Assembly: GCA_024330185.1 (NCBI GenBank)
Contig: JANDLV010000018.1
Span: 1 to 64,000, forward strand
DNA from: Candidatus Siliceabacter maunaloa
GTDB lineage: Bacteria > Actinomycetota > Thermoleophilia > Solirubrobacterales > Solirubrobacteraceae
Direction of reading: 5' to 3'
Length of the DNA: 64,000 bases
A program made the position numbers and the translations under genes. The notes below the pieces were generated by a model. The model had not been told where the DNA came from, ran no database searches, and saw only the letters and a list, made by a program, of their open reading frames with translations. How positions within the stretch are numbered: position 1 is the stretch's first letter; the number at the start of each line of letters is the position of its first letter. Shown here one piece after another: positions 8,496 to 16,760 of this stretch.

Positions 8496-8501
8496 TATCC
8501 T
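8496..8501 (+). promoter_or_regulatory. -10 box TATCCT for the glutaredoxin gene
   Basis: TATCCT ends 10 nt before the ATG, implying a very short or absent leader. Confidence 0.5.
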
Positions 8502-8511
8502 TGATGAGGCG

Positions 8512-8766
8512 ATGAGCAAGATCACGATCTACACCACGGTTCCCTGCGGCTACTGCACCCGCGTCAAGTCCCTCCTGGACCAGCGTGGCCTCGAGTACGA
8601 GGAGATCAACCTCGCACGCGACGCGGACGGCAGGAGCCAGCTCCTAGAGCGCACGGGCATGATGACCTTCCCCCAGGTCTTCGTCGGCGACGAGCTCGTC
8701 GGTGGGTTCACCGAGACCGTCCAGGCCCAGCGCTCGGGACGGCTGAGCGAGCTGCTCGCGGCCTGA
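8512..8766 (+). CDS. grxC: Glutaredoxin
   Basis: 84 residues, a complete glutaredoxin fold. Thiol-disulfide oxidoreductase of the cytosol. Active site TVPCGYCTRVK (CGYC), the cis-proline loop MTFPQVFVGDELVGGFTE and a short C-terminal helix are all present. The reductant in an actinobacterium is unclear because most lack glutathione; mycoredoxin-type function with mycothiol is possible, though those usually have CPWC-like sites. Convergent with mutM across a 33-bp tandem repeat. Confidence 0.93.
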   Translation: MSKITIYTTVPCGYCTRVKSLLDQRGLEYEEINLARDADGRSQLLERTGMMTFPQVFVGDELVGGFTETVQAQRSGRLSELLAA

Positions 8767-8767
8767 C

Positions 8768-8866
8768 CACCCATCACCGGCTGCGCCGGCGGGGCACAGG
8801 CACCCATCACCGGCTGCGCCGGCGGGGCACAGGCACCCATCACCGGCTGCGCCGGCGGGGCACAGG
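8768..8866 (+). repeat. 33-bp tandem repeat, three copies
   Basis: Three near-perfect copies (starting at 8768, 8801, 8834) of a 33-bp unit containing CCGGCTGCGCCGG, which can form a 5-bp hairpin with a 3-nt loop. The array lies between convergent genes and its last copy encodes the C-terminal residues of MutM. It may act as a weak bidirectional terminator. Confidence 0.95.
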
Positions 8867-9685
8867 CTGGCAGCGCTCGCAGACGTAGGTCCCCCGCCCC
8901 GCGGCCACCAGCTTGCGGATCGGCGTCCCGCACGTGGGGCACGGCTCCCCGGCGCGGCGGTGGACGAGGAACGCGTGCTGGAAGGAGCCCTGCACGCCGT
9001 CGGCGTGGCGAAAGTCGTCGATGCTCGCGCCGCCGGCGTCGATCCCGGCCTCCAGCACCGCGACCACGGCGTCGCGCAGGGCGCCCAACTGGGCTCCGCG
9101 CAGGGCGCCCGCCGGGCGCAGCGGGTGGATGCGCGCGCGGAACAGCGCCTCGTCGGCGTATATGTTGCCGACGCCGGCCACCTTGGTCTGGTCGAGCAGG
9201 AAGGCCTTGACGGGGGCGCGCCGACCACGGGCCAACGACCGCAGATGCGCCGCGGTGAAGGCCTCCGACAGCGGCTCCACGCCCAGCCGCGCGGCGTGGA
9301 AGGCCTCCAGCGCCGCCGAGCCCAGCAGCAGCTCGCCCGTCCCGAACCGCCGCGGGTCGCAGAACACCACCCGATGGCCCTCCTCCAGCAGGAAGGTCAC
9401 CCGCGCATGCGGCGGGTCCTGGTCGGGCGGCGGGTCGTAGAGCATGGTGCCGGTCATGCGCAGGTGGCACGCCACTGACACCCCACCAGCCAGCTCCCAG
9501 GTCAGGTACTTCCCACGCCGCGACAGCGCCCGCACCGCGCGCCCGCCCACGGCGGCCTCGACCTCGCGCGGATCCAGCGGGTCGCACCAGCGCGCGTCGG
9601 CGACGGTCAGCGCCTCCAGCGTCCGCCCCTCGACCAGCGGCGCGAGCTGGCGGCGGATCGTCTCGACCTCGGGCAGCTCGGGCAT
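8840..9685 (-). CDS. mutM: Formamidopyrimidine-DNA glycosylase
   Basis: 281 residues, normal length. Bifunctional glycosylase/AP-lyase that removes 8-oxoguanine and formamidopyrimidines. The catalytic N-terminus MPELPEVETIRR (P2, E3), K59 in SRRGKYL, FCDPRRFG, the DQTKVAGVGNIYADE helix-two-turn-helix and the C-terminal zinc finger (CPTC near 249, CERC near 269) are all present. The tail PVPRRRSR comes from the tandem repeat and is probably dispensable. Confidence 0.97.
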   Translation of the reverse strand: MPELPEVETIRRQLAPLVEGRTLEALTVADARWCDPLDPREVEAAVGGRAVRALSRRGKYLTWELAGGVSVACHLRMTGTMLYDPPPDQDPPHARVTFLLEEGHRVVFCDPRRFGTGELLLGSAALEAFHAARLGVEPLSEAFTAAHLRSLARGRRAPVKAFLLDQTKVAGVGNIYADEALFRARIHPLRPAGALRGAQLGALRDAVVAVLEAGIDAGGASIDDFRHADGVQGSFQHAFLVHRRAGEPCPTCGTPIRKLVAAGRGTYVCERCQPVPRRRSR

Positions 9686-9695
9686 CAGTGGACCA

Positions 9696-10865
9696 CTAGC
9701 CCACGAACGAGCGGCCGGGCAGCGCCGCGTCGTCCCGGCCGGTCAGCCAGGCCACCACGCTGGCCCCCACGTCGGCCAGGGCGCCGTCGTGGCGCCGGCC
9801 GCCGTGGCCGGCGAAGGTGGCCAGCAGCGGGACGTGCTCGCGGGTGTGGTCGGTGTGGTCGGCCAGCGGATCGCACCCGTGGTCGGCGGTCAGGACCAGC
9901 AGGTCGCCCTCCCCCAGGCACTCCAGCCAGCCGGCCACCGCCGTGTCGATGGCCCGCAGCGCTGCGTGGAAGCCATCGATGTCCTTGCGGTGGCCGTAGA
10001 CTTGGTCGGTCTCGACGAGGTTGGTGAACACCAGCCCGTGCTCGAGCTCGCCGACCAGCCGGCCCGTCTCGTGCAGCGCCACCGCGTTGGTGGCTCCCGG
10101 GTGCGCGGCGGCGAAGCCGCGCCCGGCGAACAGGTCGTGCGTCTTGCCCACAGCGTGTGTCTCGATGCCCGCCTCGCGCAGCGCGTCGAGGGCCGAGCGT
10201 GCCGGCGGCGCCACGCTGAAGTCGCGACGGCCGTCGGTGCGCGCGAAGGCGCCCGCGGAACCGCGGAACGGGCGGGCGATGACGCGGGAGACCGCGTGCT
10301 CGCCGGCCATGACCTCCCGCGCTGCGGCGCAGGCCGCGTACAGGTCGGGCTCGGCCAGCACGTCGGTGTGAGCCGCGAGCTGGGCGACGGAGTCCTGCGA
10401 GGTGTAGAGGATGAGCGCGCCCGTGCGCAGGTGCTCGGTGGCGAAGTCCTCCAGCGCTGCCATCCCGTCGTAGGGGCGATTGCACAGCAGCGCGCGGCCG
10501 GTGGCCCGCTCCAGCGCCTCGAGCACCGCGGGCGGGAAGCCGTCGGGGTAGGTCGGCGCCGGCTCGCGCGCGATCACCCCCATCAGCTCCCAGTGGCCGC
10601 TGGTGGAATCCTTGCCGGGGCCCTGCGGGCACAGGCGCCCGTGGGCCACGGGCGCGCCGGCCGGGACGACGCCCTCCAGGGGGAGGATCGTGCCCAGCCC
10701 GAGGCGCTCCAGGGTGGGCAGGGAAAGCCCCCCTGCTGCGCGGGCCAGGTGGACGAGGGTGTCGGCCCCCTCGTCGCCGTAGGCGGCGGCGTCGGGTGCC
10801 GCGCCGGCGCCGCACGCGTCGAGGACGACGACGAAGGCGCGCCGGGGCGCGGCGACCGCGCTCAC
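9696..10865 (-). CDS. deoB: Phosphopentomutase
   Basis: 389 residues. Interconverts ribose-1-phosphate and ribose-5-phosphate (and the deoxy forms) in nucleoside salvage; alkaline-phosphatase superfamily metalloenzyme. Seen: AFVVVLDACGAGAAPDA (first metal Asp), GKDSTSGHWELMG, YTSQDSVAQLAAH, VETDQVYGHRKD, and LTADHGCDPLADHTDHTREH for the second metal site. The GTG start overlaps the upstream lipoprotein stop as GTGA, so translation is probably coupled. Confidence 0.95.
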   Translation of the reverse strand: MSAVAAPRRAFVVVLDACGAGAAPDAAAYGDEGADTLVHLARAAGGLSLPTLERLGLGTILPLEGVVPAGAPVAHGRLCPQGPGKDSTSGHWELMGVIAREPAPTYPDGFPPAVLEALERATGRALLCNRPYDGMAALEDFATEHLRTGALILYTSQDSVAQLAAHTDVLAEPDLYAACAAAREVMAGEHAVSRVIARPFRGSAGAFARTDGRRDFSVAPPARSALDALREAGIETHAVGKTHDLFAGRGFAAAHPGATNAVALHETGRLVGELEHGLVFTNLVETDQVYGHRKDIDGFHAALRAIDTAVAGWLECLGEGDLLVLTADHGCDPLADHTDHTREHVPLLATFAGHGGRRHDGALADVGASVVAWLTGRDDAALPGRSFVG

Positions 10866-11437
10866 GCCCGGGGCTCGGGCTCCGAGAGCTCGATCGAGTC
10901 GAGGACCGGCAGGAAGGTCTGCTCGTTGACCCGGAAGAAGTCCCTCGGCCCGGCGTAGGCGTCGACGACGACCTCGGCCCCGAAGGCGTAGGCGTGCACG
11001 GACTGCACGGTGCGCCGGCGGCCGGCGATCTCGGTCGAGACGGTCAGCGCGACCGCGGGCCGGCCGTCGAGCTCGACGATCCCCTCGTCCAGCACGAGCA
11101 GGTCGGGGTCGCGGGCGCGCGCCGCGGCCAGGAGGTTCTCCAGCGCCGCCTCGAGCTGGTCCGGTGTGGACGGGAGCGGCTCGCTGCGCGGGTAGCGCCA
11201 CACCGAGATGACGCCGGTGCCGGTCGAGATGCTGACCACGTGCGGTGCCCCCGGCTCGCTGTAGTCCCATCCCCGTGGCGCACCCAGCGCGACGCCGGCC
11301 TCCTCGAGGTCGACCGGCTCGAAGCCGAACGGGGCGCCCGGGCGGGAGGCGTCGGGCGCCGGAGTGCGCTGCGCGCCGCACCCCGCGGCCAGGGCCGCGA
11401 CGGCGAGCAGCAGCAGGAGCGGGAGCGTGCGGCGCAC
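10862..11437 (-). CDS. Predicted lipoprotein of unknown function
   Basis: 191 residues. A lipoprotein signal peptide ([20 protein letters not shown], lipobox LAAGC with C20) should anchor it to the outer face of the membrane. The mature part is an alpha+beta domain with GVALGAPRGWDYSEP, VISVWRYPRSEP and a final RVNEQTFLPVLDSIEL. This resembles small LpqN/PsbP-like surface lipoproteins in pattern only. GTG start with a GACAAT -10-like element 6 nt upstream. The 4-nt overlap with deoB suggests a dicistronic unit. Confidence 0.75.
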   Translation of the reverse strand: MRRTLPLLLLLAVAALAAGCGAQRTPAPDASRPGAPFGFEPVDLEEAGVALGAPRGWDYSEPGAPHVVSISTGTGVISVWRYPRSEPLPSTPDQLEAALENLLAAARARDPDLLVLDEGIVELDGRPAVALTVSTEIAGRRRTVQSVHAYAFGAEVVVDAYAGPRDFFRVNEQTFLPVLDSIELSEPEPRA

Positions 11438-11536
11438 GCCTGCATTGTCTCAGCCCGGTAGGCAGGGCATCGCGCGAGGCATTCGTCGTCGCTGCCCTCG
11501 CCGGCGAGCGGGGACAGTGCGTCAGCACGGCCCCGC

Positions 11537-12550
11537 TCAGTCGGCGACCGGCAGCGGCGTCGAGGCCCGCGTCGCCCGCGGATGGGCGGCCTGGTAGACG
11601 TCGCGCAGGCGCTGCGCGGAGAGGTGGGTGTAGACCTGCGTCGTGGCCACGTCGGCGTGGCCGAGCATCTCCTGGACCGCGCGCAGGTCGCAGCCCCCGG
11701 CCAGCAGGTGGGTGGCGAAGCTGTGGCGCAGCGTGTGGGGGCTCATCCGACCCTCGAGCCCTGCCGTCCGGGCGTGACGCTGGACGATCTTGTACAGGCC
11801 CTGCCGGGTCAGGCCGGTCCCCCGGCGGTTGACGAAGAGGTGGGCCTCCTGGCGATCGCCGGCAAGGTGGGGCCGGCCGCGCTCCAGGTAGGCGCGCACG
11901 GCGCCGACGGCCTGCCGTCCCACGGGTACCAGGCGCTCCTTGGAGCCCTTGCCGCGCGCCCGCAGCATGCCGTGGCGCAGGTCGACGTCGCCGACGGTGA
12001 GGTCCACTGCCTCCGAAGCGCGCAGGCCGCAGGCGTACATGAGCTCAAGCAGCGCGCGGTCGCGCAGCGCGGGGGGCTGCGTGCCACGGGGAGCCGACAG
12101 CAGGCGGGTGACCTCGCCGCGGGCCAGGACGTGGGGCAGGCGCTGGCTCTTGCGCGGGGAGCGCAGGCGGGCGGTGGGGTCGGCCTCCATGACGCCCTCG
12201 CGACGCAGGTGGCGGTAGAAGGAGCGCAGGCAGGCCGCCTTGCGCTGCAGCGTGGCCGGTGCGACCGCCGGGCGGTCGGGTCCCCCGGCGGCCAGCCCGT
12301 CCAGGAACCCCGCGAGATCGTCGTGACCGGCCTGCAGCACGTCGACGCCGCCGGCCCGCAGGTACCCGCCGAACTGGAGCAGGTCGGAGCGGTAGGCCTC
12401 CAGCGTGTTGCGCGACAGGCCGCGCTCGAACTCCAGGTAGGCCAGGAAGTCGAGGACGTGGTGCTCCAGGGACGAGGGCTGCGCGGGCGCAGGGGCGGGC
12501 TCGGCGGGGACGGTGGCCACGGTGCGGGCTTCGCCGTGGGCGGGCGACAT
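11537..12550 (-). CDS. xerD: Tyrosine recombinase XerD-like
   Basis: 337 residues. Site-specific recombinase that resolves chromosome dimers at dif with XerC. The N-terminal SAM-like domain (FLAYLEFERGLSRNTLEAYR, about 34-53) precedes the catalytic domain with the full set: R177 in ACGLRASE, K202 in GKGSKERLVPV, H272/R275 in HTLRHSFATHLL, H298 in LGHADVATTQ and nucleophile Y307 in QVYTHLS. ATG start chosen downstream of the NUDIX gene; an earlier in-frame start would overlap it. The housekeeping neighbourhood supports XerD over a phage integrase. Confidence 0.95.
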   Translation of the reverse strand: MSPAHGEARTVATVPAEPAPAPAQPSSLEHHVLDFLAYLEFERGLSRNTLEAYRSDLLQFGGYLRAGGVDVLQAGHDDLAGFLDGLAAGGPDRPAVAPATLQRKAACLRSFYRHLRREGVMEADPTARLRSPRKSQRLPHVLARGEVTRLLSAPRGTQPPALRDRALLELMYACGLRASEAVDLTVGDVDLRHGMLRARGKGSKERLVPVGRQAVGAVRAYLERGRPHLAGDRQEAHLFVNRRGTGLTRQGLYKIVQRHARTAGLEGRMSPHTLRHSFATHLLAGGCDLRAVQEMLGHADVATTQVYTHLSAQRLRDVYQAAHPRATRASTPLPVAD

Positions 12551-12609
12551 CCTGCGGCAACCGCGGCGCCCCGGCGGGCCCCGAGCCGCAGCGCCCGGCA
12601 GGCCCCGCG

Positions 12610-13167
12610 TCAGCCCGCCGCGGCGCCCTCTTCGCGGGCGCGGCGCAGCCACAGCAGCCCGATGAGGGTCTTGGCGTCGAGGGTCGTGTCGATGGCCGCG
12701 TCCAGCTCGACCAGCGGCCAGCGGACGAGCTCGATGCGCTCCTCCTCCTCGACCTCCGGCTGGTCCACCTTGCGCAGGCCGGTGGCCAGGAAGACGTGGA
12801 CCTGCTCGTCGGTGAAGCCGGCGCTGGAGAAGTAGGTCGTCGCGTGCTGCCAGGAGTCGGCGGCCAGGCCGATCTCCTCGGCCAGCTCGCGCTGCGCCGC
12901 GGCCAGCGGCTCCTCGCCCTCGACGTCCAGGCGGCCGGCCGGGAGCTCCAGGACGTCGGAGCGGTCGATGGCCTCGCGCGGCTGACGGACGAGGTAGAGG
13001 TGCTCGTCGTCGTAGGCCACGACGCCCACGGCGCCGTCGTGATGGACCTTCTCGCGCGTGGCCTCGCCACCGTCGTCGTGGCGGAAGCGCCCGTACTCGA
13101 CGGAGAAGATCGCCCCCTCGAAGACCGTCTCTCGCTCGATGGCCTCGAAGCCCGGGCCGTCGGTCAT
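12610..13167 (-). CDS. NUDIX hydrolase, ADP-ribose pyrophosphatase type
   Basis: 185 residues. Hydrolyses nucleoside-diphosphate-linked compounds such as ADP-ribose to AMP and ribose-5-phosphate. Seen: VLELPAGRLDVEGEEPL followed by AQRELAEEIGL (the NUDIX box with REL.EE.G) and a TTYFSSAGFTDEQVHVFLA stretch after it, typical of ADP-ribose pyrophosphatases. The ATG overlaps the upstream M20 peptidase stop as ATGA. Downstream lies xerD, as in several actinobacterial genomes. Confidence 0.92.
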   Translation of the reverse strand: MTDGPGFEAIERETVFEGAIFSVEYGRFRHDDGGEATREKVHHDGAVGVVAYDDEHLYLVRQPREAIDRSDVLELPAGRLDVEGEEPLAAAQRELAEEIGLAADSWQHATTYFSSAGFTDEQVHVFLATGLRKVDQPEVEEEERIELVRWPLVELDAAIDTTLDAKTLIGLLWLRRAREEGAAAG

Positions 13168-14300
13168 GTCGCGCACTCCTCGAGCAAAGCCATGGTCACG
13201 TCCACCATGCCCTCCAGCGCGGCCACCGACACACGTTCGTCGGGTTGATGCGCGCCCTGCGTCCCGTTGGCCAGGTTGACCACGGGCAGACCGGCCTCGA
13301 CGAGCGCGTTGGCGTCCGACCCCCCGCCGCTGGCCACGCGGCGCGGCGTGTGGCCACACGCACGCAGGGCCGCCTCGGCGGCGCGCAGCGCGGGCGCGTC
13401 GTCCTCGTGGCGGTAGGCGGCGAAGACCCGTTCCACCGTGACGTCGAGGTCACAGGCGCAGACCGGCACGTTGGCGGCGTCCTGGAGGCGGTCGACCAGC
13501 GCGGTCATGGCCGCCTCGGCCCGCGCCTCGTCGTGGGAACGGGTCTCCCCCACCACCCGGCAGCGCCCGGGCACGACGTTGGTGCCGGCGCCGCCGCCGT
13601 GGATCGACGCGACGTTGGCGGTCGTCTGCTCGTCGATGCGCCCCAGCGGCATGGCGGCGATCGCGCGCGCGGCGGCCACGACGGCGCTGCGCCCGTCCTC
13701 GGGGCGGATGCCCGCGTGCGCGGCGCGGCCGTGCAGGTCGGCTGCGAGGTGGTAGGAGGCCGGCGCGGCCACGATGACCTCCCCGATCGGCGTGGCGTGA
13801 TCGAAGACGTAGCCGAGCTCCGCGCGCAGCCAGGAGCGGTCCAGCGCGCGGGTACCGGCCAGCCCCGTCTCCTCAGCGACCGTGAACAGCAGCTCGAGCC
13901 CGACCGGCGAGCCCTCGACGCCCACCCGGTGGGCCAGCGCGAGCAGGACGGCGACCGCTGCCTTGTTGTCGGCGCCCAGGATGGCGGGGCGCGCGTTGCA
14001 CCAGGCGCCGTCGACCAGCTCGGGCTCTACGACGCCCCCCTCCACGGGGACGGTGTCCGCATGGGCGCAGAGGAGCACCGTGCGCGCCGCACGGCCCGGG
14101 ATCCGCACCAGCACGTTGCCGGCCCCGGCGCCCGCCCGTGGCCCGGCGTCGTCCTCCTCGTGCTCGAGCCCCAGGCCGCGTAGCTCGGCGATCACGCGGT
14201 CCATGCACGCACGCTCGGAGCCCGTGGGGCTGGCGATGGCGCACAGCGCCGCGAACAGCTCGTTGAGCCGCCGGCGCTCCAACTCGCTCGCGGGCCGCAC
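13164..14300 (-). CDS. M20 family zinc peptidase (tripeptidase T-like)
   Basis: 378 residues. Dinuclear zinc aminopeptidase that trims small peptides in the cytosol. Metal ligands: H80 and D82 in LLCAHADTVPVEG, bridging D111 in ILGADNKAAVAV, catalytic E143/E144 in TVAEETGLAGT, D167 in YVFDHATPIG, and a late H in GTQGAHQPDER. A lid domain sits at about 175-290. The GTG start was chosen because a TAAGGT -10 box lies 8 nt upstream; a TTG 30 nt earlier is the alternative. Cotranscribed with the NUDIX gene (ATGA overlap). Confidence 0.92.
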   Translation of the reverse strand: MRPASELERRRLNELFAALCAIASPTGSERACMDRVIAELRGLGLEHEEDDAGPRAGAGAGNVLVRIPGRAARTVLLCAHADTVPVEGGVVEPELVDGAWCNARPAILGADNKAAVAVLLALAHRVGVEGSPVGLELLFTVAEETGLAGTRALDRSWLRAELGYVFDHATPIGEVIVAAPASYHLAADLHGRAAHAGIRPEDGRSAVVAAARAIAAMPLGRIDEQTTANVASIHGGGAGTNVVPGRCRVVGETRSHDEARAEAAMTALVDRLQDAANVPVCACDLDVTVERVFAAYRHEDDAPALRAAEAALRACGHTPRRVASGGGSDANALVEAGLPVVNLANGTQGAHQPDERVSVAALEGMVDVTMALLEECAT

Positions 14301-14308
14301 GGCGCGCG

Positions 14309-14314
14309 ACCTTA
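14309..14314 (-). promoter_or_regulatory. -10 box TAAGGT for the M20 peptidase
   Basis: On the complement TAAGGT ends 8 nt before the GTG start, a leaderless arrangement that also decides the start choice. Confidence 0.55.
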
Positions 14315-14435
14315 GCGCCAGCCAGCGCAAGGCGGCTCCACCTGCTCGTGCAGGGCGGGAGGTGTTCTCAGGAGACGGTCTGTGGGTAGGTCGCAGCGAA
14401 AGCAGACCCCTCTGATCGGAAAGGCGGCATGGTCA

Positions 14436-14606
14436 ATGGCCACCAACTCGCAATCCAGGACGTGGCTGGCCGGCGGGGCCCTCGCGGCGCTCGGCGCGAT
14501 CATCGCACTGCTGTTCACCGACAGCGGGATCCTGGCGGGACTGCTCGGCATCATCGCGCTGGTGTTCATCGCGACAGGCCTGACGGCCGGCCGCGGCAAG
14601 ACCTGA
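14436..14606 (+). CDS. Small membrane protein (56 residues)
   Basis: Starts MATNSQSRTWLAGGALAALG and has two hydrophobic segments (about 9-25 and 29-48), ending with a charged GRGKT tail; probably an inner-membrane hairpin. An AAAGG element lies upstream. I do not recognise the family. It precedes the DUF4383 gene by 24 nt in the same orientation. Confidence 0.65.
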   Translation: MATNSQSRTWLAGGALAALGAIIALLFTDSGILAGLLGIIALVFIATGLTAGRGKT

Positions 14607-14630
14607 CGGCGTTGTGCGACGCTGGCAGCC

Positions 14631-14987
14631 GTGACCACGCAGCTCGCCGGCCGCACCATCGCCCAGCTCTTCTGCCTCGCGCTGGGGGTTGGGGTGGTGA
14701 CGTCGGGCCTGCTGGGCGTGACGCTCGTGCTGGAGACCGACGGCTGGCACGATGCCGTGCACCTCGTCACGGGCGTGGCGCTCGCGGGCGTGGCGCTCTC
14801 TCGCAGGGGCGCTCCGCGAGCGCTCGTTGCCTTCGGGGCCTTCTACGCCGCTGTCGCGCTCACCGGCTTCGTCGACGGACGGGAGATGCTCGGCCTCATA
14901 GCGATCAACCCCGTCGACAACGTCCTGCACGCAGGACTCGCCGTCGCGGCGCTCGCCGCGGGCGCGCTCAGGATCGGTGGGCGATGA
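14631..14987 (+). CDS. DUF4383 membrane protein
   Basis: 118 residues, GTG start. Four predicted membrane segments and a C-terminal [20 protein letters not shown] motif, the hallmark of DUF4383, a small actinobacterial membrane family of unknown function. Its last 20 bp overlap, tail to tail, the end of a pyrG fragment. A decayed copy of its 3' end lies at 16931-17006 beside the intact pyrG, so this gene end is part of the segmental duplication. Confidence 0.8.
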   Translation: MTTQLAGRTIAQLFCLALGVGVVTSGLLGVTLVLETDGWHDAVHLVTGVALAGVALSRRGAPRALVAFGAFYAAVALTGFVDGREMLGLIAINPVDNVLHAGLAVAALAAGALRIGGR

Positions 14988-15311
14988 TCTCGGGGTCGTC
15001 GAGCCCGACCGGCGCCCGCTGACGAGCACGATCCAGAGCGGCCCCGACGAAGCCGCGAAACAGCGGCGAGGGCTTCTCGGGGCGCGACTTGAACTCGGGG
15101 TGGAACTGCGAGGCCACGAAGAAGGGGTGCTCGGGCAACTCGACGATCTCCACCAGACGCTCGTCGGGGGAGGTGCCCGAGAGGACCATGCCCGCGGCGC
15201 GCAGGCGCTTGTGCATCATCGGGTTGACCTCGTAGCGGTGGCGGTGGCGCTCGTAGATGACCGCCTCGCCGTAGAGCTCGAGCGCACGCGTGCTCTGGTG
15301 GAGCCTCACCG
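14896..15311 (+). repeat. Segmental duplication, copy A (DUF4383 end plus pyrG end)
   Basis: This 416-bp segment matches 16931-17328 in the same orientation, with scattered substitutions, a 15-bp gap in the DUF4383 part and an extra codon in the pyrG part. The two copies bracket a 1.6-kb cluster of exported-protein genes. Confidence 0.95.
14968..15311 (-). pseudogene. pyrG: pyrG 3' fragment (CTP synthase C-terminus)
   Basis: About 114 codons nearly identical to the end of the intact pyrG, from [20 protein letters not shown] to DPEIIAHRS and stop. They include HPEFKSRP, which holds the catalytic His and Glu of the glutaminase triad. Everything before residue ~447 of CTP synthase is missing; the frame then runs into unrelated sequence at 15312. 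No start or promoter belongs to it. Substitutions are few and mostly conservative, so the duplication looks fairly recent. Confidence 0.93.
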
Positions 15312-15376
15312 CGAACCGGGGACGACCGACCGAGAGACCGGCCGACCAGTCGGGACAAGGCGACGGATGACAGACG

Positions 15377-15640
15377 TTAACAGTAGACTCGAGCACCGGG
15401 TATACGAAGGTCCCGCTGATCGTCGTCCATGTACCGCTCTTGTCCGACCACTTCTTTCGCGCGGTCAGCCAAGTCATCGCACCGTGTACCGTCATCCACG
15501 GCGACCCAGGCAACCACGCCTGCCGCGATCAGTATAAAAACACACAAGCCCGCGAGAGCCCAACGCCGCTTCCGAGAACTCGGCCGCGGGGCTTTCCTAC
15601 CTCTCTCGCGCCGGCGCGCCATCGCCGTTTGCCTGGTCAT
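15377..15640 (-). CDS. Small membrane-anchored protein, exported cluster gene 3
   Basis: 87 residues: a very basic N-terminus (about 28 residues), one membrane segment ([20 protein letters not shown]) and a short extracytoplasmic tail with two cysteines ([20 protein letters not shown] ... VYC). Type II membrane topology is likely. A GGCAGGA element precedes the ATG, which overlaps the previous gene by 44 nt; a second ATG at 15622 is possible. No family recognised. Part of a leftward three-gene cluster of lower GC than its surroundings. Confidence 0.6.
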   Translation of the reverse strand: MTRQTAMARRRERGRKAPRPSSRKRRWALAGLCVFILIAAGVVAWVAVDDGTRCDDLADRAKEVVGQERYMDDDQRDLRIPGARVYC

Positions 15641-16304
15641 CGCTACGTCCTGCCTCGGCAGCTTCGTCGGCAGACCGCTGAGGATTCAGAATCCGTTCCC
15701 TAACAACGCTTGGCACCTCGTCAAGCTGAATCTCGCGTGTGACCCCGCTGGTCATCTCAATCCCGACGTTCACTGGTCCCAGCACGTGACCCTCGAAAGC
15801 AAGCGCAAACGTCTTGCTAGCGTCAACGAGCGTGGTCTTCGGTGCCTGTCCGGCTGGCCCCACAGTAGCGTGAGTGGCATCTGGCCCAGTCCAGCCCCAG
15901 AACAGCGTGACGAACCCGCTATCGGTCCGACGGGCCGTGCGGTGAAGCTCAGCTGGCCGGCCCTCCGAGAGGGCACTGGGAGCAAGGCAAGAACCTACTT
16001 CCTCGACCCGAAAAGGCCGCACTGTTGCGTCTCGACCGAGCAGGCCAACACGCGATCCCGCCTTCGGCCCGAGCATCGCGCATCTTGACCCGTCTTGACT
16101 CCGGTAGGTCCACAGCGCCCATGGCGGTCCCCCTCCAGGGTTCGGCGTCGTAGCTCCGTTGGCGTGTGAACCCGGCGCGGACTGAAGGTTCTGTTGTGGT
16201 TCAGGCGCAGTGTCGTCTTGGGGCATCACGGCACTAGCCGTTACGACGCCCAAGAGCGACAAGAGCACAAGTGCCACAATGAAACCGATCGTGCGGTGTG
16301 TCAT
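15597..16304 (-). CDS. Exported protein of unknown function, cluster gene 2
   Basis: 235 residues with a signal peptide (THRTIGFIVALVLLSLLG, cleavage probably after the ASA near 25), a Pro/Gln/Asn-rich linker, then a beta-rich domain containing WALWTYRSQDGSRCAMLGPK, LGRDATVRPFRVEEVGSC and GFVTLFWGWTGPDATHA. Two cysteines could pair outside the cell. The C-terminus is charged and Ala/Glu/Arg rich. I do not recognise the family. Starts 6 nt after the stop of the gene before it, so the two are cotranscribed. Confidence 0.65.
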   Translation of the reverse strand: MTHRTIGFIVALVLLSLLGVVTASAVMPQDDTAPEPQQNLQSAPGSHANGATTPNPGGGPPWALWTYRSQDGSRCAMLGPKAGSRVGLLGRDATVRPFRVEEVGSCLAPSALSEGRPAELHRTARRTDSGFVTLFWGWTGPDATHATVGPAGQAPKTTLVDASKTFALAFEGHVLGPVNVGIEMTSGVTREIQLDEVPSVVRERILNPQRSADEAAEAGRSDDQANGDGAPARER

Positions 16305-16310
16305 AGGGAA

Positions 16311-16760
16311 TCAAGCAACGCACGAGTTGTGCGCAAAATGGGTATGTGCCGAGATCCGATTGTTGTAATAGACGTAGGCGTAGCCCGTGCACTCACGATA
16401 TGGGTAAGTGCCGGTGAAAAAGTCGCAAGTAGAATCGTTGGTGAGATCGTAGCCAAAATATGCAGAACCAGCACTCCCAGCCTCACAGTACTTATCGGTT
16501 CGCCCGCAGGTGTTATTCATGCGACTATGCATGTAGTTATCGGTTGTCGACCCGCCGTGGACAAAGCCATGATAGGCATAGCCGCTAATCCCACGGCAAT
16601 CCGCCTGGTGATAGTGACCAGCAAGCGCAACCTGAATCAACGCACTAAACAAGAAGGCACTCAGCAGTGCGAGCAGCGGCAGTACAACCTTGCGCGATAG
16701 GTGCGGACGCGCTGCTGGATGGAGTCTGGTAAAGGTCACCGTTGCGAGCCTCCCCGGCAC
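16311..16760 (-). CDS. Secreted Cys/Tyr-rich protein, cluster gene 1
   Basis: 149 residues. A signal peptide (about 22-47, KVVLPLLALLSAFLFSALIQ then VALA) precedes a mature domain unusually rich in Tyr, His, Ser, Thr and Asn with six cysteines, including HYHQADCRGISGYAYHG and CTGYAYVYYNN. Codon and base use are clearly less GC-rich than neighbours. Start is uncertain: GTG at 16760 or GTG at 16739. Possibly a disulfide-stabilised secreted toxin, adhesin or envelope protein; no homologue is recognised, so this is only a description. Confidence 0.65.
   Translation of the reverse strand: MPGRLATVTFTRLHPAARPHLSRKVVLPLLALLSAFLFSALIQVALAGHYHQADCRGISGYAYHGFVHGGSTTDNYMHSRMNNTCGRTDKYCEAGSAGSAYFGYDLTNDSTCDFFTGTYPYRECTGYAYVYYNNRISAHTHFAHNSCVA

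Noticed and set aside
8768-8866. Three 33-bp repeats as a possible CRISPR array
   Set aside because: The units are contiguous with no unique spacers, and no cas genes are present.
11537-12550. The tyrosine recombinase as integrase of a mobile element
   Set aside because: Complete XerD-like sequence in a conserved housekeeping setting beside a NUDIX gene, with no attachment repeats or phage genes.
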